Part shown: piece by piece, positions 23,901 through 35,069 of the stretch
How the letters are laid out: the number at the start of each line of letters is the position of its first letter
Position numbering within the stretch: the stretch's first letter is position 1
Source of the DNA: Smittium culicis
Lineage: Eukaryota; Kickxellomycota; Harpellomycetes; Harpellales; Legeriomycetaceae
DNA length: 41,575 nt
Direction of reading: 5' to 3'
NCBI GenBank assembly: GCA_001970855.1
Contig: LSSN01000030.1
Location: 7,667 to 49,241, forward strand
The notes under the pieces: model-generated
Told to the model about the DNA's origin: nothing
Databases searched by the model: none
Seen by the model: only the letters and a program-made list of their open reading frames with translations
Position numbers and translations under genes: made by a program

Positions 23901-25914
23901 TTTAGACATTAAACTTCAATAAAAGAGTTGAAAGCATACAGTTTAAACAAAATTATTTTGTTAAATTATTGTCATTAATACTTATGCTTTTTATCGATAC
24001 TAAAATAAATTAAACAAACAGCTAAAAAAGTATTTGTCAAATTTTAATAAGTTTTTCAACAGCTTATCAATTGGTTTTATATAATATTATAACCTATTCA
24101 ATATGTTAAATTTCAAAAACTACAGAATAATTAATTTATGTATTTTCTATAATTTATTATTTATGGGGTCTAATTAATTTAGCTCTTTTTTTAATCATAT
24201 TTTTATTATTTAAAATCCTTTTAATCTTTATATTTATATTTTTATATGAATCTAAATAATAAAATATAATGATATAAAAATCATAATTATTGTTTTCATT
24301 TTACTTTGAAATTTTTATAGACGTGATTAATAATATTTATCATAAGTCTATCTAAAAAAAATTATGAATAGTATAGGATAACGAAAAGTTATTTATTCTC
24401 TTTAAATGATGATTTATATTATAATTCATATAACATTATAATCTATATTAATGCAATAAATTTGAATTTAATTTATTTTATACAGTAAAGATTTTAATTG
24501 TTAATATTTAGATATTGCATATAGTCTATCGATCATTATATCTATAACTTCAATTTAGTGTTATAGATTAAAGTTAAAATTTATACGCAATTTATAGGCC
24601 ATTTTTTATAATCAATATATTTTTTTAATAATGACTTTTAAAAACTATTATTTTTTATTATTTTATAATATATACTTAATATTTTTTTATAAGCTATTGT
24701 GTTTAATTCATATGATATAAGAGTTACTACATTTATATCGTATTTAAAATCAATATAAAATCACCTATTAATAATAAAATACAGTAAATCAAAATAAAAA
24801 TCATTAACTTTCAGAAAATTCAAATATGGATCGATTTTGAGAAATAACTTATGATATAAAGCGCTGATGAGAATGTTGTTGCTAAACTCAAACTCTGGTA
24901 AAAAAATAATACTTGAGACAAATAACCACTTAAAACTTTTAAAAAAATAGGGTAAATGGAAAAAAATGATCGCTTTCTAATACATATCATAAATCAAGTT
25001 AATTTTAAAATATTTAATTACTTGAGATCACAAATTTTTTAATTTTTCTACTCATAGTATTTAATTCAAATCATACACATTTCAAATTCATAATAAATAT
25101 CAAAATTTTTATATCTTTATTTTTTTTTGATATGTAGTAGTTTTTTTGTTTCCATTCTTTAACGAATTTATGTATACCTATGTTTTGATGAATTACAGAA
25201 TTAAATGAGATAGATGGCAAATTTTCTGACTAAAGTTTTAGAGCCAAATTCTCATAAACTAACTAAAAAGCTATTTAGTTGAAATTGTTTGAGAAACTTG
25301 AATGATGCGTTTAAACTATAACTATAGCTAAAACAGCTAAAATCGTACCAATATTGATACATAGTTACTTTTATAGATGTTTTTTATCTATTTGATTTTA
25401 AAGTATTGTTCGATTTTGGCCAATTGTTCGTTGAAGTAATTCAAAATTTTTAGTACAGTTGGTTAGCATTTACATATTTCCGAGAGCCTTAGCCTATTAT
25501 CCCTAAAAATAGCTATTCCATTATACCATAGTGTATGCAAAAAAATTTTGTTAGCCTATTAGCTACAAAGCGATTTCAAACTGAAGCGTAATTAGGTAAG
25601 ACAAAACTTCTTACCTAAATGTGATTTTTAGATAAATATTGTTATAGTAATTATACTTTCATTTATATCCTAGCAGAATAATCATTTGAATATAGTTATA
25701 ACACTTCTTACCATATTTTTAATCAAAATAAAATCATCTCAGTGTTCAATTGAATATCATAAATTTGATTGTCCGACTTTCTTATTCTGAGATCTAGATC
25801 ATACCACTACCGAATCCTACGACATTTCATCGATTCGATTTTGTGAATCTTCAGCAAATTCATCATCCAGTTTAAACTTCATTTTTTCTTTTTTTTTAAA
25901 AATATTATTTAATC
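20961..25914. other. Five-kilobase gene-free AT-rich gap
   Basis: Apart from the last few hundred bases, which should include the BRF1 promoter, I see no open frame of note, no conserved motif, no tRNA-like box B and no MITE copy. From about 22,900 to 25,100 the DNA is extremely A+T-rich, with T and A runs and repeated AATA/TATT words. It is either plain spacer or something the sequence alone does not reveal. Confidence 0.6.
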
Positions 25915-28464
25915 ATGAGATGTAATGGTTGCGGTGGAAATAGCATCGAGCATGATACAGCCTCAGGGACATCTTTTTGTATGCAGTGTGGTCTGGTAAA
26001 TACTTTTTCTTCTAATTGATTTACTTTTTATCCTATTTATTTTCTAAAATTATAAGTCTTGTTTTTTACGATTAAAGTCTATTGATTGTGTAATTCTTAA
26101 TTCATAAAATTATTAATATTTTGAAAACATTTATAGGTTGTTGAAGAAAATACAATTGTATCAGATATCACTTTTGCAGAAAACAGCGCTGGTGCCACTG
26201 TTATTGTCGGAAATTTAGTTAATGCCGGAAGTAGTAAGTTTTTATACTACTTCAATACATCAACTCTATGAATTTTATAAGCTTTAATTAATTTACTATT
26301 TATACTATAGCAAGAACTGTAGGAAAAGGCATTGGGAAACACGGTTATAATTCCTCTTCGAGAGACAACACTCTGTACGATGGTAATTACAAATTAATTG
26401 TCTCCCATATATATTTGTTTTTTCATTTCTTGTTTAGCTTATATTTCTTTATTCTACAATCATAGCTAAAAGAAAAATACTTGCCATTGCAACTGCACTA
26501 AGACTATCTTTAAATTACGTCGAATCTGCCCAGCGTTATTACCATCTGTCTTTAAATTCTGGCTTTACCAGGGGAAGAAAAAAAAACAGCGTTGCTGCTT
26601 GTTGTCTATACATTGTTTGTAGAATGGAAAAATCTTCTCAGATGCTTATCGACTTTTCAGATATTCTGCAAATTAACGTTTTTAAGCTCGGTGTTACTTT
26701 TGTCCGTCTAGTTAGAAATTTAAATTTAATAATTCCTTTAATTGATCCTTCACTCTACATATATCGTTTTGCATCAATGCTTGACTTGGGTGATAAAACA
26801 CAAGCCGTCGCTTTGGATGCACTGAGATTAGTTCAACGAATGGATAGAGACTGGATTCAAACAGGAAGACGACCTGCAGGAATTTGCGGAGCATGTAATT
26901 AAATTATATATAAAGTATTTATCTGGATACAATTTAACTTTTTTTTTTTTTTTTGGTTTAGGCTTACTTATTGCATCCAGAATGCATAACTTCCGCAGAA
27001 CTGAGCAAGATATTATTCCAGTTGTTAAAGTATCTGTTATTACACTTAAAAAAAGGCTTGATGAATTTAAAAAAACCCCAGCCTCACGGTTATCAATGGC
27101 AGATTTTCGGAAAGTCTGGCTCGAAAAAATGGCAGATCCTCCTTCGTATACAAACAATAGATTAAAAAATAAAAGGCTGGCTAAAATAAAGGAATCTAAT
27201 CATCTTGATTTTTGCAATGACAAATCTGATTTGGACTTTGATAATAATACAGTTGTTGAATATTTCATAAAAAGCATGAAAATTAGGAAGACGCCAAATA
27301 TCGAATCTAATAACAATATAATAGAAGCTATGTATAAAGATAGCATCACTTATAGCGATGATGAATCTACAGATCCAACAGACAAGAAAAAAAACAAGTT
27401 TAAAAGCCAAGAACCTCTAGATAAAGATGTAGTGGCACAAATTTTAAACAACGAGAGAAAAAAGTATTCTCATTTAGATCCTAGTAATACCAGTATTATT
27501 CAAAACTTTGATGTGGATATCAGTAAGTGGGAGGATTTTGATGACTCTGAAATTGAAAATTGTCTTCTAACTAGTGAAGAGGTCGAAGAAAAAACCAAAA
27601 TTTGGACAAATAATAATAAGGAATATTTAGAACTACAGGAGCTTAAAAAGCTTTTTAATGAAAAAACAGGAAATAATGATGACACGGATAAACCTAAACC
27701 TAAAGTAAGCCTTTCTTGATCTTTTTGGTTTTCTCGTATATTTACTCTCACTATTTAAATAAATCTCATACTAAGGCTTTAACTATATTTTATTAATCTA
27801 TAATACTATTCTTTAGAAAAAAAAGTCAGCTAGAGTTGGACATAAACAGGGAGAAACTGCGCTTGAATCAACTAAAAATATGCTTGCATCTAAAAAATTA
27901 TCTAAAAAAATAAACTATGACGTTTTAGATACTCTATTTGAACTTGATGTTACCCCACCAAACAAAAAACTTAAAAAAGAGGAAAAGGTTAATGAAGCTC
28001 TTGTCAACAAAGTATTAGATAAAGTCAGTATGAATTTGGATGTTGTAACGCCTTCTTTGTTAGCTAAAAATATGACTATTACAACAGAATCGACAATAGA
28101 TAGTTTATCACTATCTCAAAATTCAGAGCTTGAAGCACTGACTCAAGTTTCAGGAAGCGCCTCGAGTCTTGAAATGCACAAATCTGGTGACGTTAAAGTA
28201 ACGCTTAATAATAAAGAAACTTTTGAAAGCGATAATACTTCAAGCCAAATAATCGATGACCTTAAGACACAAGTGAATGAGCCAGAGCTAGTAAAAACCA
28301 ACTTCAGCAATGATGCTCTTGGCGATTTTGATGACGAAGATTTTGACGACGAAGAGGAGGAAGAAATTGGAAAAGACGAAGATGAATTCGCTAACAGTGC
28401 TCGATTTGCATTAGGGTATGATGATGACGGTGACTATGGTAATGACTATGAAGAATATGATTAA
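25915..28464 (+). CDS. BRF1: TFIIIB subunit BRF1 (RNA polymerase III initiation factor)
   Basis: Six exons (25915-25995, 26137-26233, 26311-26382, 26466-26894, 26962-27704, 27817-28464) join in phase to 689 aa. BRF1 recruits RNA polymerase III to tRNA, 5S and other small-RNA genes with TBP and BDP1. Order: zinc ribbon with CNGCGG and CMQCG (Cys3, 6, 22, 25), the TFIIB-related linker (IVSDITFAENSAGA), two cyclin-like repeats with the conserved QMLIDFSDILQINV and GRRPAGICGACLLIA stretches, then a long acidic C-terminus. That tail keeps the BRF1-only blocks: IENCLLTSEEVEEKTKIW (late exon 5) and INYDVLDTLFEL (exon 6), which bind TBP and BDP1. The end is very acidic (DDEDFDDEEEEE). Intron 4's acceptor follows a T-rich tract. 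It is a complete gene, not TFIIB, because of the C-terminal blocks. Confidence 0.94.
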
Positions 28465-28882
28465 TTCAGATATCATAGATCCTTTATCCATTCTTTTTTT
28501 TTAAATTTATACGACCATTCTTTGATATTCAATGACAACTATAATTTTCCTTTTTATTTTTTTTTTTTTTGAAACTTTGGCTACTCAAGATTTTTATTCG
28601 CTAACATTGTTTATAAACTTTCGATTTTTTTCTGCCAATAAATTTTGTACATAAAATATTTACCTTCATTTCCAACTTGCAATGTTATTTTCTTATTTGT
28701 AAACAAAGATATGTAAATAACATAAAAATTAAATGGAATAAACTACTATCAAAAATATCAAATAAATCCTTAACAACGATAAACTAAGTTTAACATTTAT
28801 TGTCCGATATATATACCGTATTAAAGCGTATATACAAAAATTATACAAGTACACTACTACATCTTTTCAACGTGGTTTAAAC
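28465..28882. other. Intergenic DNA between BRF1 and the CHMP7 gene
   Basis: AT-rich spacer of 418 bp with T runs near 28,490 and 28,560. It should contain the BRF1 3' end and the promoter of the next gene on the same strand. No motif identified. Confidence 0.6.
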
Positions 28883-30836
28883 ATGGAAGAATACTTGAAA
28901 ACTTTTAGCGAAATAAAAGACGAAGACCGCAGGGCTGCTCTATACTCAGATTTGAACATACAAAAAGACGAAGATTATAATTGGTACAAGGAATGTATGA
29001 GCGTATGGGAAAAAATTATAGTTGGTAGCGCTGAATTGGGATATTTAACGGATTCAAACTCATCTTCAATGTCAACAGAAAAGAGTAAATCTACATATCT
29101 ATATTCATCATAATAAATTCCTAATATTTTATAATTAATCGATTTTTTCGTATTTAGATTGCTATTTAATTTCGTATGTTCTTTAAATTTTTGAATGAAT
29201 AAAAATATCATTTTTTGCCTAACTTTTTAGATTCCAATTCAGCGAAATTTGTTACTTGCATTAACATAGATAGAATCGAGAATAAATTTAGAGTTGGTAT
29301 TGATACACCCACTAGCTTTGACGAGATCTTAGTAACTATAGTCTTTATAAAAAATTATAACCTTTACATGATACTCATATAGATTAAAATCTTTAAAATT
29401 CTTATAGCCATCATTTCTTGTATTCTTGCTTTTGATTAATTAATTTTTTTGATTATAAAAAAACATAGGACTACTTGATAAAAAAGAAAGTTCTTGTTCA
29501 ATTCGATTTGTATTTGAAAGATTCCGAATATTCGATTTTTAGCTTATCGTGGTTATTCAAAGGTTTTTTGGGTAGTCAGCACAGCAAAATTAACAATAAT
29601 ATAGATATAGATACGAAGTTTTTACACGTCATTACTCCGCTTGTACAGGTACTATAAATTTTACTTTTTTTCGTTTTTTCAATTTTTTTTTTTTTGATAG
29701 CAAATACTGTAAAAATTGTTCTCTATAGAAAATATGCGATAAAATTCTAGCTGTACAAACTGAGAGGTGTATTTTTCAAACCACAGACGGGATTATGAGC
29801 AAAGATAAATTTAAACAAGTTTTTGGCAGTTGTATATTTACTTCAGAAAACAATATACTAACTCCAAAATCAGATACCATTATGAGCGAAGTTGATTACT
29901 CTGTAATTACTAGGAGACTTGCTATGGATTCGAAAATACTATGCCACAAAATTACAGATCGAAATCTAGTAAATTATATAGCTCCTAATATTATTGCTAA
30001 ATTTCATAAAACTAAATTATTTGCTTATTTCATATAATTAGGAGGTAATAAAGTTTGTAGGAGTTAGTGGAATACTCGAAAAAATTAGACCACTTGATAT
30101 TCAGATTCTTGATGTAATTATTTCTCATGATACAATAAGCTCGCAAATTAGCAAACTTCAATCTAAATCTGATAACCTAAGGGAAAAAGCAATCCAGCAA
30201 ACAAGCAACAAAACAAGGCAGAACAAGAGCAGTGCGCTAGCCAATTTGAAGCTTTCAAAGCACATTGAATTAAATTTACTTCCAAGCCTAAACAACTCGC
30301 TTGTTACATTAAACGAAATAATCACACGTATAGAAAAATCATCATCTGAGGCAGACTATTTAGAGGCAATCGAAACAGGAACGAAAGCTCTTGTAACAAT
30401 GAACAAACTAGTTAATGTTGAGAATGTCGAATACACTTTTGAACAGTTAACTTCAGCTCTTGCTGACCAAGATGAGATTGACTCTATTATTAATACAGAA
30501 ACATCAAATTTAAATTCAATTTCCAGCATTGCTGATGAACAAGATCTAATGAGTGAATTAGAGGAATTGATTTCATCTCAGAGTGTAATAGAAGCTACAC
30601 ACGAATCTAACGGGGATTCTACTAAAAACATAGACGATAATGCCAAAAGCCTTAAAGGTACTAAAAAAGATAAAGTAGCTAAATCTACTAAGAATAATAT
30701 CAAAAGATCTTCCAAAAATGAGCTTGAACTGAAAAAATCATTTTCTAAAGATGAAAATGAAGACGAAGACGAAGACGAAGACGAAAGCAAGGAAATATCT
30801 AAGATGATGAATAAGACATCAATTTTAGCCGAGTAA
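28883..30836 (+). CDS. CHMP7: CHMP7-like ESCRT-III protein
   Basis: Five exons (28883-29084, 29231-29331, 29469-29648, 29729-29968, 30042-30836) join in phase to 505 aa. The N-terminal half resembles the tandem winged-helix part of CHMP7: FVTCINIDRIENKF, DYLIKKKVLVQFD, SLSWLFKGFLGS, then EVIKFVG just before the core. From about residue 260 comes an Snf7-type helical core with LREKAIQ, ALANLKLSKHIELNLLPSL, EAIETGTKAL and VENVEYTFEQLTSALADQDE. A DLMSELEELI helix follows, then a basic K/S-rich and acidic (DEDEDED) tail. CHMP7/Chm7 nucleates ESCRT-III at the inner nuclear membrane for envelope sealing and surveillance. The assignment rests on the joined order of both halves; another Snf7 protein would lack the N-terminal half. 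Confidence 0.8.
30755..30790 (+). repeat. Short GAAGAC tandem repeat encoding the acidic tail
   Basis: Repeats of GAAGAC within the last exon of the CHMP7-like gene encode alternating Glu and Asp. It is a coding microsatellite that could vary in length without changing frame. Confidence 0.8.
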
Positions 30837-31156
30837 ACGAAATTCATACGATACAATATACTATTATATTTTACTTAAAGCATCTTCTAATCAATCATTC
30901 ATTTCTATACATATATATAATGAGAATAAAATATTTATTAGATAGTATAAATAGTATATTAAGCTAAGTACTATTTCTATATTTGAGATTTAATTTGATA
31001 ATGGAATTTACGGTTATTGAAATAGAGTATTTAAACTACTATTTTTTAGAGAAAAAATGAAAATAAAAAAAAAAAATGAAGCAGTAAAGATGATATATAT
31101 ATCATAGTAAAATTTAAAATTAAATTTAGTTTAAATAAAAAGGGAGAAAGCTAAGG
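30837..31156. other. Convergent intergenic spacer
   Basis: The 3' ends of the CHMP7-like and YKT6 genes face each other over 320 bp of AT-rich DNA. It likely holds both polyadenylation regions. No other feature seen. Confidence 0.6.
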
Positions 31157-32037
31157 CTACATAATAGAACAACAAGAGTTAGTTTTTTTTGCAGTTTTAT
31201 AAAACATTTTAGATTGGTCAGATAGTTGGTTTGATTTTTCTACCAAGTTATCTAAGCGTTCACCTCGCTCGAGAACAGATTCTATAGTTTTATGGAGAAC
31301 GACTTTGGTTTCATCAAGTTCCATTTGGACGTTCATAATGACATCGGCTTGACGAGGGGACTGGTAATCAACGAGATATTTGTTTAACTGCGGCTGAAAT
31401 CTACCATCACCTTTAGTCAATTCCGAGGCTTTTGGATTGAGCGCCGAAAATTCGTCGAGGAGTTTTCCAGCAAGGGATAGGGCTACGCGGTTAGGGTATT
31501 CGGTGTCAGTTATTACCACAGCAGCTAAGCCATCTGTTCTGTTGTACGCAAAAGCGGTATAATCTATTGTTATTTATTAACAGCTTGCTCAAATACAACT
31601 TTTTCAAGATTTTATAGATGCAATGAGAAAATTGTTATTTAGTAAATATAATAACTGATCGTCTTACTATTTTCATCAACACCTTGGCGCTGGCCTGGGC
31701 TTGTTCTTTCGGCAACAGTAGTAGCAAAAAATGTCAAAAAGTCATCTATACTGCGTAATTTTCGATTTTGAGTTAATTTAGAATTTTTATTAATTAGTAA
31801 TTAGAAAAATTGAGCATTGTGTAGTTTTAATAAAAAAGAATGAAAATTAATAAAATCGTGTATTGAAGATTCAGATATTTATTAAATTTATGGCTTATAC
31901 GATACTCAAGTTTATAAAATACGGGGGAAGTACCTTGATCTTTGGAAGAAACTAAAAGAAGATACATCGGACACTTTTTCAAGTACGTTGCAAGGCTTTG
32001 AATTTGTGTTTACAATTGCTAGCAAAAAAACCTTCAT
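31157..32037 (-). CDS. YKT6: R-SNARE YKT6
   Basis: Three exons on the minus strand (32037-31934, 31750-31668, 31563-31157) join in exact phase to 197 aa; yeast Ykt6 is 200. Ykt6 is a v-SNARE used in ER-Golgi, endosome-vacuole and autophagosome fusion. The N-terminal longin domain includes FFQRSSIDDFLTFFATTVAERT (junction of exons 1 and 2) and VVITDTEYPNRVALSL. The SNARE helix begins MNVQMELDETKVVLHKTIES, with the zero-layer Arg162 in VLERGERLDNL. The protein ends CCSIM: Cys194 is the CaaX prenylation site and Cys193 the likely palmitoylation site, so it attaches to membranes without a transmembrane segment. The ATG at 32037 is supported by the MKVFLLAIV start. All key residues are present. 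Confidence 0.95.
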
Positions 32038-33118
32038 TTTGGTATATGGAATTATTAATTTTTGTTTATTGATATAAATTCAAGATAAAAATAGGATATA
32101 GAGCTAAAATATGGACATTAAAGGGTATACTTTTGCGAATTATCAATGCTTAATTTTTACTTCAAGCATGAAAAATAGTTAACTTGTGTCTAAAACTTGC
32201 GAAAAAATAAAAAGTATAAAAAATGGGCTTTATTTGCTTATTTCTTGCGATAGTCTTTATTACGACAACCAATTGCCTCTGTTCTATCCAAATTGGATAA
32301 TAAAATCCCATAATTAATAATAAATTCTAAGAATACGATATTTGCTCGAAAAAACTTGAATTCTATCAAATCATCTGTCAAGTTCTATATAGTATAATTT
32401 CTTCATTATGTTTATTGGCTGTATGTTTTTATTCAGCGACTCAGCCCTATTCTAGACAATTGATATTTTCGATCATCCATCTCAGCTAACCGCTATACTT
32501 CATCTTTCACTCATTTGTATACTCGGTATTTTATTGGTCTTGTCATTTTCATAACAAATAATTATTTGGACAATAAATATTATCTTTAATAAAAAATATT
32601 TCCTTGAACCAATGCCCAGTGGGTATGGAGCTGCTAGAGCGGCGGAGTGGGGTCGGTTGAAAAATTATTTTTTTAATATTTTTTTAACTTTTTAAATATT
32701 TTTTTATTAGTTTTTGTATACTTATAAATTATGTTTAATAAACTCTCTGAGACAAAAAAAAAAAAAATAAAAAAAAAAATAAAAAATATTTCGTTTTATA
32801 AACTAATGAATAAATTATACAGGTGGCTCTTTTGAAGGGGACATTTAATAGTGTAAATCGTTGCAGAATACAATTCTAAATAAAAAAAAATCATTGACAA
32901 TGAGTTAATTAGTACCATTATTTAGCAAATAAAAATTTCTAAACTAAACGAATAAATAGAAAATTTTAAATGAATATTCTATTCCGCTAATTATATTTAC
33001 ATTTTAGAATACCCAAGCCAATAAAAATAAATTGCAACAAAGTGCTCTCTTAGCCCAGAATCTCCTATACTACAAAAGTTTACTAAATAGCTAACGCTAA
33101 ACTATCTGCAGAATTTTT
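32038..33118. other. Divergent intergenic region, YKT6 side
   Basis: AT-rich DNA separating the divergent YKT6 and BCP1 genes. It carries the second palindromic repeat (32602-32628) with its GC-richer neighbour and two A-rich tracts (about 32,753-32,795). No gene seen. Confidence 0.6.
32602..32665. repeat. Palindromic repeat motif, copy B, with GC-rich extension
   Basis: CCTTGAACCAATGCCCAGTGGGTATGG repeats the motif at 6733. It continues as GAGCTGCTAGAGCGGCGGAG and TGGGGTCGGTTGAAAA, a GC-rich island unlike the surrounding DNA. About 90 bp on, GTATACTTATAAATTAT and an A-rich run recur as in copy A. The A-rich tail suggests a SINE or LINE end; no clean box A/B pair is visible. Confidence 0.5.
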
Positions 33119-33322
33119 ATTAGCCTTATGGCGCGCGGTAGACTATTTTTGATCTACCAAATATAGATATCCTTGTTGAATAATAAAAAATACAATTCCG
33201 AGATTCATATAGCTATTGGAACATGCTAACATTTAAGCAAATAATTTACTCGATTAAAAACCGTATACGAATAATAAATACTTTTTTTCATTTTTTTAGA
33301 TTTTTGGATGGAAAAGAGATGA
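33119..33322 (-). mobile_element. piggyBac-type MITE, copy 3 (degenerate)
   Basis: It starts with a mutated target TTAG and then CCTTATGGCGCG. GATCTACCAAATATAG lies near the left end as in copies 2 and 4, and the end reads GGATGGAAAAGAG before ATGA. Same orientation as copy 2. Both terminal repeats are damaged, and it directly abuts copy 4. Confidence 0.7.
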
Positions 33323-33513
33323 CCCTTTCCTGGGAAGAACGCTGTTTTTGTTCTACCAAATATAGATAACTATATGCAATAATAGTAATTTAATTCTGAG
33401 ACCCAATTTTAATTGGTATATGATGGTTATGCTGCAAATTTTAAATTTTCTTTTAAATCGCTGGCGAATCATTAAATCAGTTTTTTTAATAACGTTGGAT
33501 GGATATGGGTTAA
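33319..33513 (-). mobile_element. piggyBac-type MITE, copy 4
   Basis: It begins CCCTTTCCTGGG after a degenerate target (ATGA) shared with copy 3. It contains GTTCTACCAAATATAG and CTGGCGAATCATTAAA, and ends GTTGGATGGATATGGG at TTAA 33510-33513. Head-to-tail with copy 3. Confidence 0.75.
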
Positions 33514-33832
33514 TACCTATTTGAGCAAATTCTTTTACTTTTATACATTTAACTAATTTAGAGCTTTATTTGATAACATCCAATCATATTTATTAATCCA
33601 TACTATAACTAATAAAAAAATTTTTTTTAAATTGATCTGATATAAATATCTTTAATTTGAGATTTTTATTTAGATTTATAGTATACTCTGAAAATAACTA
33701 TAAAGTACCACCTGTCATATACTATATACCCTTTTTAAATACACATTATATAAATCTTTTTAGAATATAATAATTCATATTTTTATCTCCTATAAAACTT
33801 ATTTATTTTTACCTCCCAAAACTATATATACT
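33514..33832. other. BCP1 upstream region
   Basis: About 320 bp of AT-rich DNA before the BCP1 start codon. A pyrimidine-rich stretch (CTCC, ACCTCCC) lies 20-50 bp upstream of the ATG. No specific regulatory site can be named. Confidence 0.5.
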
Positions 33833-35069
33833 ATGAGCAAACGATCTCATTCAGACATTGCTGAAAAGATATCTCACATAGATTCAGATATGGAATCTGC
33901 AAACGATTCCGGTGATAGTAGTGATATGGTAATTCATATCCTTAATTTTCTAATCAACTATTTTTTTCCTTGAAATATCCTTTTTATTCAAAATTCACGG
34001 ATAATTTATGCTATTAAATACATATATTACGCATATATCTATTATGTTTTCTTTTTATTTTTTACCTACTATGCATTGTTTTCTTCAAATCCTTATTATT
34101 ACAATCTAAAAATAAAGCCCAGCTACCTTATCTTTTCAACAACTTTTAGTTTCTTCTATTCTTCATCAAATACTATCTTATATTTAACACTTTACTATTC
34201 TTATTCACACTTTGGAACCTAACATGTTTTAAATATTTTCGCATTTGTAGGATATAGTAAACGTAGACTTCGATTTCTTCGACCCTAAAGATATAGATTT
34301 CCATGCTATCAAGAGAATGATGGCCACAATGTTTGGCGATGATCAAGAATTGTTCAATACTAGCGAACTTGCTGAACTTATAACCGAACAAAAGCTCATT
34401 GGCTCTACAGTTAAAGTCAGCGGTGAAGACGACCCATATGCCATCTTTACTGTATTAAACATGACAACGCTTAAAGATAAGCAAGTTATAAAACAGCTTA
34501 AAGAGTATCTTATTTCCAAAAGCAGCAAGGTGTCTGACCAAAAACTCCACGAAAACTTATCTTCCATTTTAAATAATAACGATAAACATGTAGGCCTTTT
34601 AATTAATGAGAGACTAACAAATATGCCTGCTCAAATTGTTCCACCGATGCTAAAAATGTTGGTAGAGGAGCTTGATTGGGCCATAAAGGACAACGAACCC
34701 TATAACTTTGAATATTATATTATGTTGGCCCCTATATACCAAGAAATTGCACCTACTATTTCTGACGATGAAGATAATTCAGGATCCAACAGAGAATTGA
34801 TGCCTGGCCAATCTTCAACAGGTTTTGGAAGAAAAAAGAAATCAAGAACTGATACAACCACTTTTTATTTCCACCCTGAAGACGAATTTATTGAACCTTT
34901 GGTAACTCATAAATTTGACTTCAAATTCAGTAAATCCAGCGCTCGCGCACCAGAAACTAGAAATACTTTTACTGAATTTGGTATCAGCCCTCTAAAACGT
35001 TGTTTTATCATTCACAAATCCCAACTCCTTCCTATTTATAACAAGATTGAACAAATATTCAAATCTTAA
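33833..35069 (+). CDS. BCP1: BCP1/BCCIP-family nuclear chaperone
   Basis: Exon 1 (33833-33928) and exon 2 (34251-35069) join in phase 0 to 304 aa; yeast Bcp1 is 283. The 322-bp intron is the longest in this window. Yeast Bcp1 chaperones ribosomal protein Rpl23 and supports nuclear export of Mss4; the animal relative is BCCIP. Landmarks are an acidic N-terminus (DSDMESANDSGDSSDM), VNVDFDFFDPKDIDFHAIK, then a core with GSTVKVSGEDDPYAIFTVLN, INERLTNMPAQIVPPMLKML, and FEYYIMLAPIYQE. A basic RKKKSR stretch follows and the family-typical FYFHPEDEFI near the end. The frame is intact. Convergent with NOP56. Confidence 0.93.
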
